Shown here: in pieces, positions 1-10,810 of the stretch
How positions within the stretch are numbered: position 1 is the stretch's first letter
Layout: every line of letters begins with the position of its first letter
Assembly: GCF_018446385.1 (NCBI RefSeq)
Contig: NC_055996.1
Span: 48,716,365 to 48,780,364 of the forward strand
Direction of reading: 5' to 3'
DNA length: 64,000 bases
Origin: Zingiber officinale
Lineage: Eukaryota > Streptophyta > Magnoliopsida > Zingiberales > Zingiberaceae
Position numbers and translations under genes: made by a program
Notes under the pieces: generated by a model
What the model saw: the letters and a program-made list of their open reading frames with translations, nothing else
Told to the model about the DNA's origin: nothing
Databases searched by the model: none

Positions 1-99
1 CAGAAGGGTGAATATACTTCACACAGTTTCTAATGGACTCAATTGACTCATTAAGAAATTTCAACACACTCTTGATAATTAAATTTATAATATGACAAC

Positions 100-990
100 A
101 ATATCTCAAATGCAAGTACTTACCATCAAATAATAGAGTACCCATTTCCTTTAGCCTCTTTCCCATGTACTTCACCGCTTTATCATTCGTGCTAGCATTA
201 TCAACTGTGATAGTGAAAACTTTATCTATTCCCCCAATCACTCAAGCATGTTTCTAAAACTTTTCCAATGTCATCTCCTTTGTGAGAGGTAATCTTGGTG
301 AAATTTATTATTCTCTTATACAACTTCCAATTATTGTCCAAGAAATGAGTTGTAATTACCATATAATTGATATTCTGAATTGAGGTTCAAGTATCAGTTG
401 TGATACTTACCCTTTGATCACCAATGATACTCTTTATCTTAGTCACCACTACTACATATAAATCTCATACAAGAGATGCAATTTTCTTTCTATTGGGAAT
501 CTTGAATCGAGATTGAGCTTCCTTCATCATCTCTACAAACCTTGCCCCTTCCACTACCCTAAACAACATCTCATCTTTAACAACAAATGCGACAACCTTA
601 TCTTCAAGCATTTTTGGCTAAAGATGTGGGGTGTCAAATCATTATTCATGGGCGACTGTGTTAAGATTGGTTGAGAAGAACCTGACTTCATCGCATTATA
701 AGGATTCTTTTTGCATTTCTTCACATGTCCATCAATGTCATTATTCCCATGTGTTCTGCTATAGGCAAGAACTTAAATTTTGCAATAATTGCAAATAGCA
801 ACAACATTAATGACCTCATTTTTGTCATTTCTCCTTATTTTCTTGGCGTGTGACCTTACATCCGCTACTTTTTTCCTTTTGCCTCCAATATCTACTACTT
901 TCTCATGAATGATTAGTGTTTTGGATGGAGATAATATTTTAGGTTGAGTCGTAAAAGGTGAGCTACCACTTCCACTAGATGCATCCATGT
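100..990 (-). pseudogene. Decayed hAT-family transposase (BED zinc finger plus start of catalytic domain)
   Basis: Read on the minus strand, 988 down to about 600 encodes a BED-type zinc finger: a lysine/arginine-rich stretch, then C-x2-C (CNYC) near 785, and after an in-frame stop a continuing segment with an H...HVKKC ending near 690. Further on (about 350-220) comes a segment of the type WKLYKRI-NF--ITSHKGDDIG, typical of RICESLEEPER/Ac-like hAT transposases of plants. At least one stop (after the zinc-finger CNYCKI) and a frameshift near 230 break the frame. The element runs off the left edge, so no TIR or TSD can be checked. A domesticated hAT gene is unlikely because of the breaks. Confidence 0.75.
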
Positions 991-2940
991 GAACCTAATT
1001 AATAATAAATGAAAAATATCATAGTGCCCCCATATATGGTGTGCTACCTCCTTGGAATGCCCTTATAATGATTGAATCAAAGCCCAAATCCTGTTATTGT
1101 CGAGGATTTGAAACTCTTCCTACTCGAGCTTCCAGAACAGTCGATTGAGCCATCCAATATGGCCTATGAGTCTGTAAATCGTGTCATACTCAACCTCCTC
1201 CCTCAACTCATTCTGTATAACGATGAGTCATCGTGTATATCATCCTCGATATCTGGAATTAAAAATAATAATATCCGTATAAAACTGACAAACCAGTTAC
1301 AAAACATATTTAATTTTGATCAAACTAAAGCTCATTTTATCAATTATGATCTATTAGATAATCTAGAACAATTTGATCAAATCTGGCCTACTTTGATTAA
1401 ACCTAATCAATATGATTCCATCGATATCTAGTTTGATTAATCTAACTGATTTTGTTAAATCAACTAATCGTTTGAATCAGATCAAAGTCTAAAAGGACCA
1501 ATCTACTCTCATTAAATTAACTAATAATTTGAATTAGGCCATAAGTATGATTGGACTAATCTGATTGGTTCACTTGAACGAAACTGTTCAAATGAACCAG
1601 ACTGTTTTACTTACTCTAGCTAGCAATTGAAGCACTACTCAAATTGCATGTCTTAATTAAAAATACACATAAATAAATATAGACCCATTACATTAATAAT
1701 CTTTAGTGTCAAAAACACACACACAAACAAGTGCTACCGTAGTGTTGACATCAATTTCAAACTTGCATAAATTTCGTTCACACGTTCTCACGCTTTCTCA
1801 ATTTGTTTGATTTAATTTAATCAAATTTTTTATCAGATCTCGTGAAGAAATTATTTAATCGATTAAATAAATTTGATCAATTAAACAATAAGCACTTTCA
1901 CTATAGCGACTAATACTAGGTTTTGACCACAGCGGCCAATCATCAGCCCGTCGAGGTAGTCGTCGGTGCTCGCCAGCCACGAACACCGATCGCCAACCAC
2001 CTGATGTGGTTACCGGCGCCTGACGAGGTCACTGGCGTCCTTGTTTTCCACTCGTTGCCCCGCACCTGGCAATTGTAAAATTGTGACACTGTCGCGTTTT
2101 TCCTGCGTAGCCTCTTCTGCAATGTGGTTGTCGGCGAGGGATTTGTCCTCTGCCGAGCATATCGTTCGGATACCACTGTTGATAGTAAGAAACATTGTAC
2201 GAAACAAAATAGACTAATAGTTCTCAAGAAAAAGAAGCCGCTGCCTCAGAAAAGATCACCACGAAGAAGAAGTCATTGTCCCGACGAAGATTATCACGAA
2301 GGAACCTTCTCCTCTATTGAAAGATAGCTCTTCCTTTACATTTCATTAAGATGAAAGGGTTGAAAGATGAAGGTGAAGAGATATTTTTATTAGGTTGGCT
2401 TAATTTTTAGGCATGATAGGTTGAACTTAGTTTGGTCTATCATGGATTATGTTAGGTTCCATTGAGCTATATATATCCTCGGTTAGCCCGGACTTAGCCT
2501 GTCTATTTCAATTTTTTTTAAAATAATTAATAAAAATAAAAAATATGTTTTAAGAAATTAAATAGGAAATAAAATCAGAAAATCAGTTTTTTGAAAAACA
2601 AATGGTATTTTTTATAATTTTTTAGATACTTTTCTAATCCGGACAGGGTTGGCATGCGGGTGCTGCTTACCACAATGGCAAAATTCATGCACTGAAGGAA
2701 AAAAAAAAACGCATTCCTCTATTTTTTTGTGTAATAAACACTTTCCACATTGAGCAAAATCGTCCAACTATATACACACATTGAGCAAAATAAATTTTAT
2801 TTTATATTATTTTCTGTGCTTTATGAAATAATATTGCTTCCATACTTGAAAGATAGACAGTAATACTTTCCAAAGAATTATAAAATTCTATATATGATGA
2901 ATTAAAAGAATTTCCATATTCCCTGATTTATTTCTTCCAA
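991..2940. other. Intergenic, no gene seen
   Basis: This stretch is mostly AT-rich with many short gattaat/tttgatca-like words. A GC-richer patch lies at about 1920-2340. Reading frames in it are short, overlap on both strands and several have only a TTG start; none looks like a known protein. No terminal repeats were found. Confidence 0.5.
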
Positions 2941-2948
2941 GAATATGT

Positions 2949-2958
2949 GTATAAATAG
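2949..2958 (+). promoter_or_regulatory. TATA box of the ubiquitin-like gene
   Basis: The sequence gtataaatag lies about 45 bases before the ATG at 3000. That spacing gives a transcription start near 2980 and a very short leader. This is a motif call only. Confidence 0.55.
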
Positions 2959-2999
2959 TTATTGTGCCATAGACCAATTTTGAAGGAGGATTTTGCGAG

Positions 3000-3275
3000 A
3001 TGAAGTTAGGAGTAGAAGTTCTTACCGGTTCATTATTTTATGTAGAGATAGATGAAGAAGAGACGGTTAGCAGTCTCAAAAAGAAGATCGCAAGCAAAAT
3101 GGAAATCGAAGCGAGTAGGATCTTACTCACTCACAAGGATGGGCATTTGCTAAAGGATGATCGATGTTCTCTTTCGGAGTATGATTGTCATGATGGATCC
3201 ATCGTTTATCTCTTCTTTATGCCGACGGAGTGCTCTTCTTGGCCGACCACCTTTCAAGATTACATAACTTTGTAA
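3000..3275 (+). CDS. Small single-domain ubiquitin-like protein (91 aa)
   Basis: The ATG at 3000 opens a 91-residue frame that is almost entirely one ubiquitin-like beta-grasp fold: an initial strand (MKLGVEVLTGSLFYVEID), a helix segment (VSSLKKKIASKMEI), then the ILLTHKDGHLLKDD and YDCHDGSIVYLFF strands that correspond to the ubiquitin lines around Ile44 and the Leu-rich end. There is no C-terminal Gly-Gly, so it is unlikely to be conjugated like ubiquitin; a binding or adaptor role is inference only. A TATA box lies just upstream and an AATAAA signal at 3359-3364, so the unit is compact and gene-like. It sits between transposon remnants. It could be a recently duplicated member of a small plant UBL family or an expressed relic. 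Confidence 0.7.
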   Translation: MKLGVEVLTGSLFYVEIDEEETVSSLKKKIASKMEIEASRILLTHKDGHLLKDDRCSLSEYDCHDGSIVYLFFMPTECSSWPTTFQDYITL

Positions 3276-4205
3276 AATATAAAGAAACTAAGGTTTATGG
3301 TTTCGTGTAAGGTTTTCATTCGAGATTGTATATGTATTTATTGATAAATTATGGACAAAATAAAATAAAAAAATAATTACAAAATAATTTGTGCAAGGAC
3401 AATGTTTTGTTAGTATTTTCCATTTATAATTAATTTGTGAGTCTAAAAAAAGAATCTTTCCAATTATTCAAGCTTCCAAATATATCATTATATATAGCAA
3501 CAAATTTATATAACTTCATTGCATTTCCATAAAAAATACTAACTATGTGAAATATTAATGTTATCTATTTTATTTGATTTTATTAATAGCTAGCATGTTG
3601 AATATTGATTAATATTAACTTCATTGCATATTAAGACCGTGAAGATTGGGGATCAATGATCCCGTCCGAAAACTGAGTCGGATAGAAAAGTCTATAACAA
3701 TGATAAGAACATTAACAAAGAGAGGAATCTAGGACCAAAGACCTTCAGAGTAAGGGGAGAGGATCGTCAGCGGTACCTATGACCCTGCAAACACCACCGA
3801 CCAAACACTCGGGAGTGTTAGAGCGAGAATTAAGGAAGAGGTCCCTGACATAGATCCTCTAATGCTCAATTCAGAAGCGGCATGAAAGTGAAAATGTGGA
3901 CCGAAAATGAATAGTAGATGCGAGTGTATGAGTGCGTGAGCATACTTGTCTAATAGAAAGGACATCCCTTTTTATACTACCTTTCATAACCTCTGTAATC
4001 ATCAGGTGTCAGAGAATGTCGAGTGTCAAGGAATGTTGGATGACAGAAGGTGCACAGCAAACTCCCATTGGATGGAGAAATGTTCTGTGACTCTCATGTG
4101 GTAGAGTATCGGAATATTTCCTGACAACTAGCTGTTACTCTGACAGACTGTTGTAATTCACTAACAACGTTGTCCCCTGACGTAGAGCCAACTAGGTGTA
4201 GTATC

Positions 4206-5173
4206 TGTTGGTGTAATTTGCACTAATGATCTAACTCAGGTTTGATGAATGTCAAATGGATTAAAGTTAGAGTGTTTTATGATTTAATTGCTTTACCAAG
4301 TGTGCAGGAGTTGGCGGGTCTGAAAAACCTGACACCAAGTTGAAATCCAAATAGGTCTGCGAGACTCGATATCCGGCGGGAAGTCCGGTTGGGTCCGCAG
4401 GACCTAACAACCGGCCGAAATCCAGTTGGGTCCGCTGAACTTGACAACTGGCAGGAAGACCTGGTGGGTCAAAGACAAGTCAAATGACTGTAGTTGGTAA
4501 GTTGATGTAAGCAATTGGAGGAGAGATCCAGTGAGCACGTGTTCCCAATTGAGAGAACTATAGGAGTCGGTCCAGCTTAGGTTAATTTGGGAAACTTAAG
4601 ATGAGACCTTGACTAGATCCTGGTCTTGAGGAGACGTGATCTAATTACTACTACTCTTATCGTAATTGTGCTAACTTTGTTTTGCAGGATAAACATATTT
4701 TTATTTATTTGGACTAAACCTTTTTGCAAGAAAAAAGGTGGCTAAAAAATCGGAGCCCGAGCGCCCATAAGGGATCCCGGTGCCCAGACCAGGTGTGCCT
4801 GGGCACACTTTCTACGACTTTCATTCTTACGTGCTGCTCTAAAAAGGCTCCGACGACACCGAAAGATTGCTAATAAGTTCGAAGAACAAAAGACTTCAAT
4901 TTCCTTTTTGTTTGTCAGTAACAATTATTTCAATTTTTGTACTCATACTTGTAACACATTATTTAAATTGATAATAATTGTCCAACAAAAGTGATCAACG
5001 ATCGCGGGCCATGGAGTAGGGGTCGTCACATACTCTGAACCAAGTAAAATAATCTGTGTTAGCGTTATTTTTTGTTTTATGTATTATGCTACGTAACTCA
5101 TTTTAACTCTCAATTTTCGATAAACGTTATTTCCCCACCCCCACCCACCCCTCTAGCATATTATGGTCCTACA
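4206..5173 (+). mobile_element. Solo-LTR-like insertion (968 bp)
   Basis: The segment begins TGTTGGTG and ends GGTCCTACA, like the copia LTRs at 8113 and 10811, and has no coding domain. Comparison with the second Tat LTR (around 28193, gtacgaccaacc) shows the empty site. Flanks are gtatc and atacc, which fit a TSD gtacc changed by two transitions. A GC-rich gcgcccgg-type stretch near 4750 also resembles the copia LTRs. The flanking duplication is imperfect, so the exact ends are probable, not certain. Confidence 0.5.
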
Positions 5174-5194
5174 ATACCACCAGCCAATAAGCCG

Positions 5195-5520
5195 ATCGAG
5201 AGAAAGGCTAGGACGGTGCCCAGGAGAAGTGAGGGGATTAAGCCTTGGGGGTCCGACTGGGCATAAGCTGGGACGATGCCCAGGGAAAGTGGGAAGTGAG
5301 AGGACTGAGCTCTGAGAGTTCGATCGACTAAGAGACCAACCAGGAATAAGCTAGGACGGTACCGAGGAGAAGTGAGGGGACTGAGCCCTGAGGTCCGACC
5401 TGCTAAGAAGCTGATCGGGAATAAGCTGGAATGGTGCGTAAGAAAAGTGAGGGGGCTGAGCCCTGGGGTCCGACGGCTAAGAAGCCAACTGGGAATAAGC
5501 TAGGGCGGTGCCCAAGAGAA
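5195..5520. repeat. ~75-bp minisatellite in old Tat LTR, copy A
   Basis: About five imperfect units of the form 'aataagctaggacggtgccc' / 'gagaagtgaggggactgagc' / 'ggtccgac-ggctaagaagcc'. The ggtgcc marks fall at 5215, 5275, 5358, 5433 and 5507. The same minisatellite is longer in the other LTR (28195-28945). Confidence 0.75.
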
Positions 5521-6128
5521 TTGAATTGCGTAAAAACTGACCGAGAGTAGAGAATTGAGCTGTCTGGACCTGTAGTTTCAGACTTTAACTGCCATGTCCT
5601 CCTGACTTTTGACTGTCATGTCATTTTAACTATTGTCTCCACCCTATCACTGGGGTCATCCACTATTTCCCATATTACATAACTCCTCTTCAAGTCTAGT
5701 CAAAGGAAGCTTATATCTGACTAATTAGACCATAGCATGTTCACTGTCTCGCTATTTAGCAAGGTTGAAGCTACTCGCATGTTACCGACCTAGCTTGATA
5801 GATTGCCGATGTCATAAAGGTAAGAAAAGAACTTGTGATGGCGTGCCTCTTCACCTCTTCCTATTGCTGTCATAAATATCGCTCCTTTCTAATACTGTCA
5901 TGCTTCTGCCTACTATATGTTTTCTAGGCAATACTGCACAACCTTCTATGACAGTTCACCTACCCTTTGATCCAATGGTCATAGGAGGCATCTCTTCTTC
6001 CAAAGAGATCATAGGGTTTGTGTCCATGATCATTCTTTAAAAGGAGCCCCTCCCCTTAGGCTTCTAACACCCATCTCTCTCGTATCCTAGTTGTGCTCCA
6101 TCTTTCTTTAGTGAATCCCTCAAGGTAA

Positions 6129-6696
6129 TGGAGTCAAAATCTTCTCTTTATATCATGATTCAAGAGATCCAATAACTACATCTAGGGGTGAAACACCAAA
6201 CTCAACTACTTGTTGAAATGGAGGAATCCTTAGTAGAGGCATTTCAAGCCTAAATCTCCACCACTCAAACTAGAAGGAACTCAAGGAGCATCTATTTGCT
6301 ACCGAGTCCAAAGTCCGAACTGAGCTTGCCCTGAAGAAAAATGTCTCTCAGGACTTAGCACAAAGGACTATGAAATTATATAACCTGAAAAAGATGCATG
6401 CTTCCGTGATATCTCGTATGACCAGGGAGGCAAAGGCCAAGGATCGAATAATACTGCAACATCAGCAAGACTTGGACCTACGAGTGATCAACCTAAGCAC
6501 CCTACAAGCTGAATTGGAACGAACCAAATATGAGTTGGTGTCTTCCCAATTTGCCTCACAGGTCTATAAGGGTAAGTTAAACAAACGTTTGAAGATAGGG
6601 CAAGTGGCCTATTTCTATTTGGGCTACAGTTTGGCCACCCGCTCGTACCTAGGGTGGGAGGAGCAATATGGTACCTCTGCTAGGAAGAACACCTAA
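6129..6696 (+). pseudogene. Remnant of the antisense coiled-coil gene of the old Tat element
   Basis: This frame is antisense to its host element. An ATG at 6129 follows a T/A-rich box (ctttaaaagg near 6034) but stops after 15 codons. From about 6370 an open frame gives a heptad-rich, charged segment (KAKDRIILQHQQDLDLRVINLSTLQAELERTKYELV) likely to form a coiled coil. No PF04195-like first exon was found. Position is the main argument: it sits between LTR and tandem repeats and opposite to the element, exactly like the spliced antisense gene of the young Tat element (19936-21946). Sequence homology between the two could not be shown by eye. Confidence 0.4.
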
Positions 6697-6929
6697 TGAT
6701 TGATCTGCCTGATGAAATAATTATAGGAGAGAGACCAGAGGATACATTTTTTCTGGATTGAGTAATCAAACTATCTTTGTATTATGTGTTCGATGATGAA
6801 ATATTGACTTATGTGTCAGCTTATCATCCTTAATTATCGTGATCAACCCGTAAGATTGGGTATATGGTGTCGAAGGGTTCAATATGCATGTATTATCAAA
6901 CGTATATTAAGCATTGGGTAGAGCAACTT

Positions 6930-7370
6930 TTGAGATAATAGCGGGTAGAACAACGATTGAGATATGAGTCGGGTCGAGCGGCGATTGAGATATGAGCTGG
7001 GCAAAGCGGCAAATATGAGCCAAGAAGAGCGGTGATTAAGATATGAGCTAGGAAGAGAGGCTGTAAAGATAAGAGTTGGGTGGAATAGCTGTGGAGATAA
7101 GAGTCAGACGGAACAGCTGTAGAGATGAGAGATGGGTAGAGCAGCTGTAGAGATGAGAGTTGGGCGAAGTGGAGATTGAGATATGGGTCAGGTGAAGTGG
7201 CTGTAGAGATGAGAGCCAGGCGGAGCTGTTGTAGAGATGAGAGTTGGGCAAAGCTGTTGTAGAGATAAGAGTCGGACGGAGCGGTTGTAAAGATAAGATT
7301 CGGGCGGAGAGGCTATAGAGATCTGTGCTAGGAGGAGTGATTGTAGAGATAAGAACTAGGCGAAGTTTTA
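6930..7370. repeat. 28-bp minisatellite (about 15 units)
   Basis: Imperfect units close to 'gctgtagagatgagagttggg' plus 'cggagcg', repeated every 28 bp with substitutions but nearly no indels. It belongs to the 3' untranslated region of the old Tat element and is followed directly by the 71-bp array. Confidence 0.85.
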
Positions 7371-7419
7371 TCCTGACCGAGAGGTTATAAGTACGAGAGC
7401 CCACCTCGTTTACACTCTC

Positions 7420-8112
7420 ATTGGGGTGAGAGTCTGGAATTTGATCGGATGGTCGTCTGACATGCTGGTCATTGGGTCATAAGAGCCCTGTTTGCTTATA
7501 ACTCGTACTAGGGCGAGAGTTTGGAATTTGATTGGCTTGTCGTTGAGACATGAGAGTCCTGCTCGCTTATAACTCACACTCAAGTAAAAGTTTGGAATCC
7601 AACTGATTTGTAGTTGGGATGCGAGAACCCTGCTTGCTTATAACTTGCACTGGGCAAGAGTCTGGAATCCGACCTGCTGGTCATTGAGACGCGAGAGCCT
7701 TGTTCGCATATAACTTGCACTGGGATGAGAGTTTAGAATTCGATCGGCTAGTCATTGGGATGCAAGAGTCCTGCTTGCTTATAACTCACACTAGGGCGAG
7801 AGTCTGGAATCCTACCGATTGGTCGTTGGGATACGAGAGCCCTGCTCACATATAACTCGCACTAGGATGAGAATCTGAAATCCGACCGACTGGTCATTAG
7901 GACGCGAGAGTCCTGCTCGCTTATAACTTGCACTAGGGGAAGAGTCTTAAATTGGACCGGCTAGTCAGTAGGATGTGAAAGCCCTGCTCGCTTATAACTC
8001 GTACCGGGGAGAGAATCATAAATCAGACCGGATGGTCGTCCGACTAGATGGTCATTTGACTGAATGATCATCCTACAGGATGGTCGTTGGACGCAAGATC
8101 CCTACTCGCTTG
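7420..8112. repeat. 71-bp tandem array, left part
   Basis: Units carry 'gagagccctgctcgcttataactcgcact', then 'gggcgagagtctggaatccgacc' and 'ggctggtcgttgggacg'. The 'cttata' marks recur at about 7494, 7566, 7637, 7705, 7777, 7849, 7919 and 7990, a period of 68-72 bp. The copia element at 8113 splits the array within a unit. Confidence 0.85.
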
Positions 8113-9149
8113 TGTTGGAACCCCAAGGTTGTTTTGGTGTGATCAACAAGTTAAGTTAGGTCTTGGTGTTTCTAACCTTGTGTCTAAGTGTGCAGGAGCT
8201 TAGGAGCACAGGTACTCGAGTGGAAGATGCAGATAGCAAGAAAGACGGCACGCGGTGCATCCGAGAGACGAGGTGCTGCGGAAGAGTACCCCGGTGGATA
8301 AGAAGGAAGCGTACGGTGGTTCTGAGGGACGAAAGTCGGAGCGGAAGATTACTCGGGGAGCAAGAGACGCAGCTAGCAAGAAGGTCGGCACAGGGTGCGA
8401 CCGAGGGACGAAGACTGCGGATGAGTAGGCTGGTGGACGAGAAGGAAACACGCGGCGATTCCGAGGGACGAGAAGCGGGAGCGGAAGGCTGCTCGAGAAG
8501 ACTGGAACTTGGGTTCAGGTGAGCCCTTTTCCTAATGGTAGAGATCACCCAAGCAAGTGGATACGGAGGAGAAGAACCGGACCGAGGCGGGACTGAACCA
8601 GAGAAGAGGTCCCGGACGAAAAAGTTAACATCTGTTGACTTTGGGCTCCGAGGCGCCCGAAGCAGTCCGGGGCGCCCGGAACCCTTTCGGGCGCCTGGAC
8701 CAGATTTTTGACCAGGATCGAAATTTGACTCAATCTGATCGTTGGGGGATAAAGTTTATCCCCCCAAGGGCGCCCGGAACCCATTCGGGGTGCCCCGGCC
8801 AAGGCTATAAATATAGCCTTGGTCCAGAAGCTTTTTCAACGAACTCAAAATTGTAAATCCAACGCTTGTGCACTTTAGAGTTTTAGTTGAGCTTCTTTCT
8901 TTTTGCACGTCAACGCTGTAAGAGGCTTCTTCGCTTGAAGAAGATTGATATTGGGCTTAATCTTCCTTGGATTAACAACCACATCGGTTGTAACCAAGTA
9001 AACACTCGTGCCTCTTATTTTATGCTTTTTAATTTACTGCTTAATCTATTTATGCAAGTGTTAGCTTAAAGAGTTCGAGGAAGGTTGTTTTTGTTTTATT
9101 CTACAGGACTATCCAACAACCCCTTCCTAGCCGGCCCAACGGTCCTACA
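8113..9149 (+). repeat. 5' LTR of the copia element
   Basis: It starts TGTTGGAACCCC and ends CGGTCCTACA. It holds GC-rich ggcgcccgg palindromes (8650-8790), the palindromic TATA core at 8799-8822 and a downstream R/U5 region. Open frames on either strand inside it recur in the other LTR only because the LTRs are copies. Confidence 0.9.
8799..8822 (+). promoter_or_regulatory. TATA box set in a perfect inverted repeat
   Basis: Arms ccaaggctata and tatagccttgg (11 bp each, perfect) flank a central aa, so the core reads ctataaatatag. The same 24 bases recur at 11496-11519 in the other LTR. It is likely to be the LTR core promoter; strand symmetry means it could work in both directions. Confidence 0.65.
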
Positions 9150-9205
9150 AGTGGTATCAGAGCCGAGGCGCTTCAGGAGGACTAACCGCCGATCGAAGCA
9201 ATGAT

Positions 9206-9562
9206 ATGGCCGGAGCTAACATCTATCCACCAACATTCGAGGGGGAGTTCGCATTCTGGAAGCGACGAATGGAGGTTTACTTTAAAACTGATTTCAATAT
9301 GTTATTAATAATGAAGTATGGTTTTGTAATGCTCAAAAGCGAAGAAGGAGAAGAACTAAAGGAGCATCAATGGACTGACGAGCAGCGCGACAAATTCATG
9401 GCAAATGGTAAGGCTGAATCCAGTCTTTTGAGCGTGTTACCTGCTAAGGATCTTGACAGAGTCGGAACATACAAAAGCGCAAAAGAACTTTGGGAAAAGT
9501 TCTTAAAGCTCTACGAAGAACCAGTTCAAGCTGTCTCCTCAATAGACATCGAGCCGTCATGA
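9206..9562 (+). pseudogene. Truncated copia gag (UBN2/DUF4219-like N-terminus)
   Basis: ATG at 9206. The start (ANIYPPTFEGEFAFWKRRMEVYF) and the later LLSVLPAKDLDRVGTYKSAKELWEKFLKLYEE follow the order of plant copia gag proteins: an FxGxxxxxWKxRM start, then an AKELWEKL-type helix. The frame ends at 9562 soon after that helix. An acidic Glu/Ser-rich stretch follows in another frame to about 9750. No zinc knuckle is seen, so most of gag is lost. The element is non-autonomous for pol in any case. Confidence 0.7.
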
Positions 9563-9754
9563 GAAGAATCCGAGATGAAAGAAATTACCGAGACAGCCCC
9601 AACAAACTCAATGGTCGAATTCCATCCCGAAGCCACAGAAAGCCCATCCCGGATGAGCAACGATGCAGGGGAAGAGACTTCGGAAGAAAGCAACTCGACA
9701 GGGGGAGAATCAACTATCGAAAAGATAAGTCAGGTATGGACTTGAACTTCTGAT

Positions 9755-10797
9755 CAATTGGTTCAATCAATCGAAAAATTGCTTGAAGATTTTTTCGAAT
9801 CATAAATTGAATCTTCGAAAAAGTTTTTTAGATTAAGAAATCTATTATTAATAGACTCCTACAAATTAGAATTTTTGTTAAAAAATTCCTACAAACTACA
9901 AAATATTTTTTTGAACGAATCTTGCACATTGCCGAAAGAATTTTTTATATCGTCGGAAAAAAATTTTGGATTAAAAAATCTTTTGTCAAACGAATCTTGT
10001 AAAACAGAAAAATTGCCGAAAGATTTTTTACCTATTCTTTTGCTGAAAGAATGTTGCTAAATAAAAGTATTGTCAAAAGAGTCTTGAAAGTTACAAAATA
10101 CTTTGTCAAACGAATCTTGTAAACTTGAAACATGTTTGAAAGATCTTTTACCAAATATTTCGTCAAAAGAATTTTCTGCATGTTTAATACTATTTACTTT
10201 AAATCTGAAAAAGTGTGATTTAAGAAATTATGATATATTGAAATGGAAATTTAAAACTTTCTGATAAAAGTATTAGAATAAAATAAATAAATAAATAAAT
10301 GTATAGAATTTTTTTTTTTAATATTATCAATTTTCTTAAATTTTCTTGCATAAAGTTTTGGGCTTAGAAAAAAAATTTTTATGGTGAAAAACTTAGAAAT
10401 TTTTCAAAAGTTATTCTTAACTTAGAAATTTTCTCTAATATTTTGATATTGCTGTTGTGAAAATTATTGCAAAATTTTCAAAGTTCTCAAAATTTACTAA
10501 AAAAAAGTCTTAATGACTTGGAATTTTTTTTTACCTAGAAATTTTCCTTGACTTAGAAATATTTTTTTTTGAAATATTTTTTTTCTAAGTCTTTAACCAT
10601 TAGATTGTTTTTCTTGAAACCCTATTTTTTTGTGATCAAAGGGGGAGAAGGGAAAGTATAAGTCTAGGGGGAGGTAGATAGATTTATTTTTTTTTTTTCT
10701 TTTCTATCTTTTTGCACTTAAATTGTAAATTAAGTAATTTACTTAATTTTATTTAATGTCTATTTTAACCCTAGCTTAACTTGGGTTGATCACACCA
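9755..10797. other. AT-rich non-coding interior of the copia element
   Basis: About 1 kb with very low GC content. A phrase 'tttgtcaaacgaatcttgtaaa' recurs near 9990 and 10100 with variations, and 'cttagaaattttt' recurs at 10390-10560. No protein domain was recognised. It precedes the polypurine tract. Confidence 0.6.
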
Positions 10798-10810
10798 AAA
10801 AGGGGGAGAT

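Larger units (their letters stand above)
3657..5677 (-). repeat. 3' LTR of the old Tat element (copy A)
   Basis: It is homologous to 27742-29099. Read on the minus strand it has a TATA-like box (gtataaaaaggg, about 3978-3967) and then a U5-like part with a TTTGCAGGGTCA line that resembles TTGCAGGTTCACCGG in the young Tat LTR. Its end, TTCGGACGGGATCA, resembles TTCGGACAGGATCA of the young element. It is interrupted by the insertion 4206-5173 and includes a short 75-bp minisatellite. Confidence 0.65.

Noticed and set aside
1072..1431. 119-codon forward frame
   Set aside because: It starts with TTG, not ATG, lies in AT-rich DNA and resembles no family.
1943..2327. Overlapping frames on both strands, one with a signal-peptide-like start
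   Set aside because: The longest minus frame begins at TTG; frames overlap on both strands in a GC-rich patch, and no family is recognised.
3657..3664. Using TGATCC at 3657 as the start of a plus-oriented LTR
   Set aside because: The U5-like line with TTTGCAGGGTCA and the ending GGACGGGATCA read on the minus strand, and gag is on the minus strand too, so 3657 is the LTR's 3' end.
7048..7404. 118-codon minus frame with repeated peptide
   Set aside because: It is a translation of the 28-bp minisatellite; the repeated peptide only reflects the DNA period.
8156..8548. 130-codon minus frame that recurs at 10854-11246
   Set aside because: The two frames lie at the same place in the two LTRs, so their likeness comes from LTR duplication and not from selection on protein.
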